Assembly: GCF_002575655.3 (NCBI RefSeq)
Contig: NC_053037.3
Location: forward strand, 446,369,793-446,433,792
Length of the DNA: 64,000 nt
Direction of reading: 5' to 3'
Source: Aegilops tauschii subsp. strangulata
Taxonomy: Eukaryota; Streptophyta; Magnoliopsida; Poales; Poaceae
Shown here: positions 59,321-64,000 of the stretch, piece after piece
Position numbering within the stretch: position 1 is the first letter of the stretch
Layout of the letters: every line of letters starts with the position of its first letter
The notes under the pieces: model-generated
What the model saw: the letters and a program-made list of their open reading frames with translations, nothing else
Database searches by the model: none
Told to the model about the DNA's origin: nothing
Translations under genes and position numbers: made by a program

Positions 59321-60797
59321 AAGGTTGATTCACATATTGGAGTCCCATCCCCCTATTTGCTAGCTTGATTTTGTTATTTTTCGTCCTAATTCGAAAATCT
59401 CCACAAAAATAGCCCCAAAAAAATTTCTTGCAATTTGTTGGATCTTGTGAGATTTGGTTGTTTTGGTCCATGGATTTGTTGTTTGGCAAGTGGATCTAGC
59501 CCCTACCCATCAATCCCCACCCTTCCCACCATGGAATTTGGCAATTTCCCAAAGATTTCCGCCCAAATTAGAGACCACCGGGTGCCCGCACCCCGAACCC
59601 CCAAGTGCCCGCACCCCCGGGCCAATTTCCCCTGACCACCCCGGGCACCCGCACCTTCCACCCCCGGGTGCCCGCACCCCCCCCCCCCCCGAAACAGCCC
59701 AACTCTACCTCCATTTTGGCCATAACTTCCAACTCCCAAGTCCGTTTTTCGTGTTCTTTAGCTCGTTTGGAAGCTCTTGACATCCCCCATCCACATACAT
59801 CATTACCACCACCATTTGCCTCCATAAAAAAATTCACCATAAAAACACCCACCTTCCGCTTTGACCGATTTTGAGTTGCGGTTTCTGTTTCCTAAGGTGT
59901 TTTGGCTACTTAGGAACGTGTGACATCGACATCACCATTCATCATCGCCTCGGAGTCGTCTTCGCCAACGATCTTCACCGTTGACACTGCTAACCGTAAG
60001 AAAGGACGGTAACCTCGATGACACTTAGTTCATTTCCTTGCTTTTGCATTGATAACCCGAGCCATTTTGCGTCACCTACCCATCGAGACTGGCGAGTTGA
60101 GAATTGCCGGGCCACGCTATTGTGCACCATAGTGATCTTGCTATCATCAGTGTGCCATAAGTCTCTCATGTGCATATCTTACATACTTGCCTCATATCAT
60201 ATTTGGCTCAAGCATCAAGCATAGTGAAAAAACAAAAAAGAAGAAAGAAAAGCTTTTAAGCAAAAGAGGAGAAACAAAGAGCTTGTAAGCAATAACATTG
60301 AGCCATTTTGCATCGATATATCATCTTGGTCACCTCATACATAGCATAGTTGGGATTGGAGACGACACGTTTCTCTCATAGGTTGGTGCACAAGTGTATC
60401 TTGCCCATTTGAGCAATCAAGCTAGCGTCTCTCTAGCATCCGTACAACAAGAGCATTTTCTGTGGTTACACATTTTGGGCTCACTCCTTGGTTGTGCGGA
60501 TCCCATCTATCGTCCGTGTGTGTGTTCCTAGTGATATTCTTGGGTTTGATCTAGTTGCTTCACTTGCATTTTTGTGAACCTTCTCAACCTTATCGATATC
60601 TTGACTAACATTTGCTTGAAATTTTTGTGCCACCGTCCTAACCAAGCTACTCCATAAGCTTTACTTGTCTAGGTGTGAGAAACAAACCCGGTACCAATTC
60701 TCCTATTGTGGCATTACATTGAGAGACACTTGATACATCCACAATCCTCGGAAAAGGTAACTTCGGTATTGTTCTCTCATTTTCCTACTCACCCCAC
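59321..60797 (+). other. Leader of the CRM-like element
   Basis: About 1.5 kb between PBS and gag without a recognisable gene. It contains more GGGTGCCCG motifs (59580-59675), a run of 14 C at 59677-59690 and a purine-rich stretch at 60225-60280. Confidence 0.55.
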
Positions 60798-62466
60798 TTG
60801 GTTATGATGGATAGGCCAAGTTCGTCGGTGAACCCACTTTTCGAGGAGCAATGTGACGATCGCGACTACGTCACCAAGAACCACTTCTTCGTCGTGCAAC
60901 GAGCTCTCCATCAAGAAAGTGAAGCCTTGGGTGAACGCATTGAGCAACTCGCCACCGACCTTCATCAATCGGAAGCAAGGAACCGCGACTACATCGACGC
61001 CAAGTTAACCACACAAATGGAAGAATTCCACAACATGATCATGAGACGCACGTCTTCCTCAACCTCTTCGCCAAGACAGCGCCACTCAAGCCGCCGCTCA
61101 AGTCGGCAATCTTTGGACTACTCCTCTTATGATGCAAGTCCTCCACGATCTCACTTTCCTCGACGTGATGATCGCCAAGCTCAAGAAAATCCATTCCAAG
61201 GCAATGACTTACAAGACCGAGCCCGAGCACGTGAAAGGGTGCGACAACAAGCGCAAGAAGCAATGGAGCAAGAGAAAATACCTCCACAAGTCCAACGTCA
61301 ACCACCTCAAGACGGTGATGCAATCCGACAAGCACAAGAGCGCCGTGAAGCACAAGCACTCGAATGTGAAGATCAAGCACTCGAATCACAATGCACACTC
61401 AACGAGGCCACTAGAGCCGTCGACGAGCGCAACTGCCAAGTTCGTGAACAAGAAGCAGCACTTTTTTAAGCATGATAAGAAGAAGCCGCTCGACTTGAAG
61501 AGCAACAAGAAAGAAGAAACCGAGCGCATATGCCAAGAAATAAGAAACCAAGCACATATGCCTCGTCCTCCTCCACGACAAGAGCGACATCACGAAGAAC
61601 GAGCATTTGAGGACCTTCCTCCTCGGCAAGAGCAACATCAACACCGCCACTACGATGAAGAACTCCGCTACGGCAAGCTCAAGTTCACCATGCCCAAGTT
61701 CTCCGGAAGCAATGATCCCGAAGAATATCTCTCATGGGCATTGAAGGTGGACAAGATATTCCGCCTTCACAACTACGATGAGGAAAAGAAGATCGCCAAG
61801 GCCTCCCTCGAGTTTCAAGACTACGTCCTCATTTGGTGGGAACAAGTGATCGAGCGACGACAAGTAAGAGGCGAACCACCAATCACAACTTGGACGCAAA
61901 TGAAGGATGCCATGAGAGCTCGCTTCGTGCCTACACACTACACCCGTGATCTTTACAAGAAGTTGCAACTCCTCAAGCAAGGCACGAAGACGGTGGAAGA
62001 ATACTATCAAGAAATGGAGGTTGCCATGATAAGAGCCAATGTCAAGGAAGATGACGAGCAAACTATGGCACGCTTTTTGAACGGCCTCAACCACCCAATC
62101 AAGTGGATTGCCGACTTCCAACCCTTCTCCAACCTTCTCGAGCTAGTTCATCAAGCGACCAAGGCCGAGCGACAAGTGCAAGATGACTTCAAATACGCCA
62201 AGTACTCGTCCAAGACCTACGGCTCATACACTCAAGCTCCCGGGACTTCGGCACCTCCTACCTCAACTAGAGAATCACCAAGTACCAGCGACAAGTCAAG
62301 TTCCAAGCAAGTTACGCCTTCCTTGACTCGTCCTCCGGCAAGCACCTACAAATCCAAGACTCCCTCATCTTCGGCGCCATCAAATGACCCCGTCAAGACA
62401 AGTTCTATCAAGTGCTTCACATGTGGTGGCCGAGGACACAAGTCCTTTGAATGCACCAACAAGTGA
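60798..62466 (+). pseudogene. Gag of the CRM-like element, frameshifted
   Basis: Starts at ATG 60798 (a second in-frame ATG lies two codons later). The N-terminal part is polar with a predicted coiled-coil look (EALGERIEQLATDLHQSEAR), then Ser/Arg- and Gln/Glu-rich to about 61460. In the T6 run at 61462-61467 the frame shifts, consistent with one extra T. The second frame carries the conserved Gag core (61672-62160), a Ser/Thr/Pro-rich linker and a perfect CX2CX4HX4C knuckle, CFTCGGRGHKSFEC (about 62413-62454), and stops at TGA 62464-62466. Gag forms the particle and binds element RNA. A frame reading through 61129-61460 in the second phase is a shadow. Confidence 0.8.
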
Positions 62467-62964
62467 ACCATGATCTTCAACGATGATGGCACATACGACT
62501 CCATGAGTGAAGAAGAAATGGAAGCCCTTGAGCACGTGGCCATGCACCGGCACGTGAACGGAGATGAAGATGATCAAGTCTTTTGTGACAATGATTCAAG
62601 TCCCTCTCTCGTGGTCTCCAAGGTCTTGATGCTACAACACCACCAAGAAGAAGACCAACGGTGCCACATCTTCCACACCAGGGCCGACATCAACGGGCGT
62701 TCCGTGAAAGTCATCATCGACGGAGGAAGTTTTCACAACTTGGCAAGTGAAGAGCTATGTTCCAAGCTACAATTGGTCAAGAAGAAGCATCCTCATCCCT
62801 ACAAGGTCCAATGGTTAAGCGACTCCGGCACTATTCAAGTGGAGCATACGATGCAAGTTTCCTTCAAGATCGGCGCCTACGAGGACACCTTGGAGTGCGA
62901 CGTGGTTCCTATGTCCGTGTGCCATCTTATCTTGGGAAAACCTTGGCAATTCGACCGAGGCGTC
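62467..62964 (+). pseudogene. Protease region of the CRM-like element, cut by insertion
   Basis: Same frame as the Gag C terminus, after the TGA. It begins MIFNDDGTYDSMSEEEMEAL and continues to an aspartic protease with VIIDGGSFHNLAS (active-site DGGS in place of DTG/DSG, about 62713-62750) and LILGKPW (62927-62947). The continuity suggests Gag and pol were one polyprotein and that the TGA is a mutation, probably from CGA. The frame runs into the Copia LTR at 62965. Confidence 0.75.
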
Positions 62965-64000
62965 TGTTGGGGAACACAGTATTTCAAATTTTTTACCTAT
63001 GATCATGCAAGATCTATCCAGGAGATGCATAGCAACGAGCAGGGAGAGTGTGTCCACGTACCCTCGTAGACCGAAAGCGGAAGCGTTTAGTAACGAGGTT
63101 GATGTAGTCGAACGTCTTCACGATCCAACCGATCCAAGTACTGAACGTACGGCACCTTCGAGTTATGCACACGTTCAGCTCGATGACGTCCCTCGAGCTC
63201 TTGATCCAGTTGAGGCCGAGGGAGAGTTCCGTCAGCACGACGGCGTGGTGATGGTGATGATGAAGTTACCGGCGCAGGGCTTCGCCTAAGCACTACGACG
63301 ATATGACCGAGGTGTTAAACTGTGGAGGGGGGCACCGCACACGGCTAAGAGATTTTCTGTTGTGCTATTAGGGTGCCCCCTGGCCACGTATATAAAGGAG
63401 GGAGGAAGAGGAGGCCGGCCTAGGAGGGGCGCGCCTATAGGGGGAGTCCAACTAGGATTCCCAATCCTAGTTGGAGTCCCCTTCCTTTTCCAAGAGGGGA
63501 GAGAGGGAAGGAGTAGGAGAGGGAGAAGGAAAGAGAGGGGGCGCCGCCCCCTCCCTAGTACAATTCAGACTCGCCATGGGGGGGGCGCGGCCACCCCTTG
63601 AGGCCCTCCTCTCCTTTCCCGTATGGCCCATGAAGGCCCACTCCTTCCCCCGGCGAATTCCCGTAACTCTCCGGTACTTCGAAAAATACCCGAATCACTC
63701 GGAACCTTTCCGATGTCTGAATATAGCCTTCCAATATATCGATCTTGACGTCTCGACCATTTTGAGACTCCTCGTCATGTACGTGATCTCATCCGGGACT
63801 CCGAACAACCTTCGGTACATCAAATCACATAACTCATAATACAAATCGTCATCGAACGTTAAGCGTGTGGACCCTACGGGTTCGAGAACTATGTAGACAT
63901 GACCGAGACACATCTCCGATCAATAACAAATAGCGGAACCTGGATGCTCATATTGGATCCTACATATTCTACGAAGATCTTTATCGGTTAAACTGCATAA
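62965..64000 (-). mobile_element. Copia LTR, minus orientation, running off the window
   Basis: The + strand begins TGTTGGGGAACACAG, the reverse complement of an LTR end, and the text matches the LTRs at 27231-28987 and 37633-48225, for example the gcatagcaacgag and ccctacgggttcgagaac stretches. At least 1,036 bp are present and the outer LTR end is not reached. The five bases before it, GCGTC (62960-62964), should recur at the far side if it is a complete insertion. A TATA-like tatataaagg (minus TATATA) lies near 63390. Confidence 0.82.

Larger units (their letters stand above)
58237..62964 (+). mobile_element. CRM-like Gypsy retrotransposon, 5' part
   Basis: An LTR (58237-59304), PBS, 1.5-kb leader, gag and the start of the protease in plus orientation. 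The Gag core (KLKFTMPKFSGSNDPEEYL, then WWEQVIERR, RFVPTHYTRDLYKKLQ and MARFLNGLN) matches the Gag type of CRM/centromeric and related Gypsy elements as I know them. The rest of pol and the 3' LTR lie beyond a Copia insertion at 62965. Confidence 0.75.

Noticed and set aside
61129..61460. Lys/His-rich start of the frame upstream of the CRM-like Gag core
   Set aside because: Before the T run the other phase carries the plausible Gag text, so this Lys-rich stretch is an out-of-frame reading.
63362..63839. Open frames near the right end of the window
   Set aside because: They lie inside a Copia LTR whose homologues in this window do not keep these frames.

Overview
This is a plant nuclear window, almost certainly from a Triticeae grass (wheat, Aegilops, barley or rye group). 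The evidence is the nested Gypsy, Copia and CACTA elements, whose LTR termini and priming sites look like Triticeae families, an 81-bp Stowaway-type MITE, and one intron-containing nuclear gene. There is no bacterial, organellar or CRISPR-like content. By my reading one intact host gene stands among transposable elements that fill most of the rest.

Layout. 1-5085: the LTR and non-coding interior of a minus-strand Gypsy-type element, inserted in a CACTA end (5086-5396). 5397-7108 and 20214-22254: two halves of an unusual minus-strand retroelement with a Gag rich in zinc knuckles and no recognisable pol. They are split by a complete Gypsy chromovirus (7109-20208) with 4.1-kb LTRs, an AGGGG target duplication, a PBS, a PPT and a pseudogenised gag-pol. 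22255-23030: a second CACTA end, abutting a decayed Copia pol with its 3' LTR (23031-25510). 25511-27230: intergenic DNA with a Stowaway MITE and a longer inverted repeat.

27231-48225 is a 21-kb complex of one Copia family. Two 5'-truncated copies lie head to head, giving inverted arms of about 5.6 kb around a 0.88-kb spacer. A third copy follows with a truncated 5' LTR, an internal RT duplication and a 3' LTR. All three share the same RNase H deletion and the same gag stop codon, so they probably spread from an already defective master using proteins supplied in trans.

48284-50660 holds an LTR fragment, a hAT-like inverted-repeat element and the 3' end of a LINE. 51246-54413 (minus) is the host gene: a five-exon NAD+-dependent glycerol-3-phosphate dehydrogenase whose 469-codon frame I could join exactly through four GT-AG introns. 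It has a GC-rich promoter region upstream. 56018-56500 (minus) is an AP2/ERF-like pseudogene with three in-frame stops and no frameshift, in repeat-rich DNA.

58237-62964 is the 5' part of a CRM-like Gypsy element. Its LTR appears to encode the C terminus of its own polyprotein and carries an array of GGGTGCCCG motifs. A further Copia LTR (62965 to the window end) interrupts its protease region.

The only gene likely to serve the host is the dehydrogenase, which interconverts dihydroxyacetone phosphate and glycerol 3-phosphate. Everything else records insertion, truncation and recombination of transposons. Family names are recalled from sequence resemblance, not from a search.
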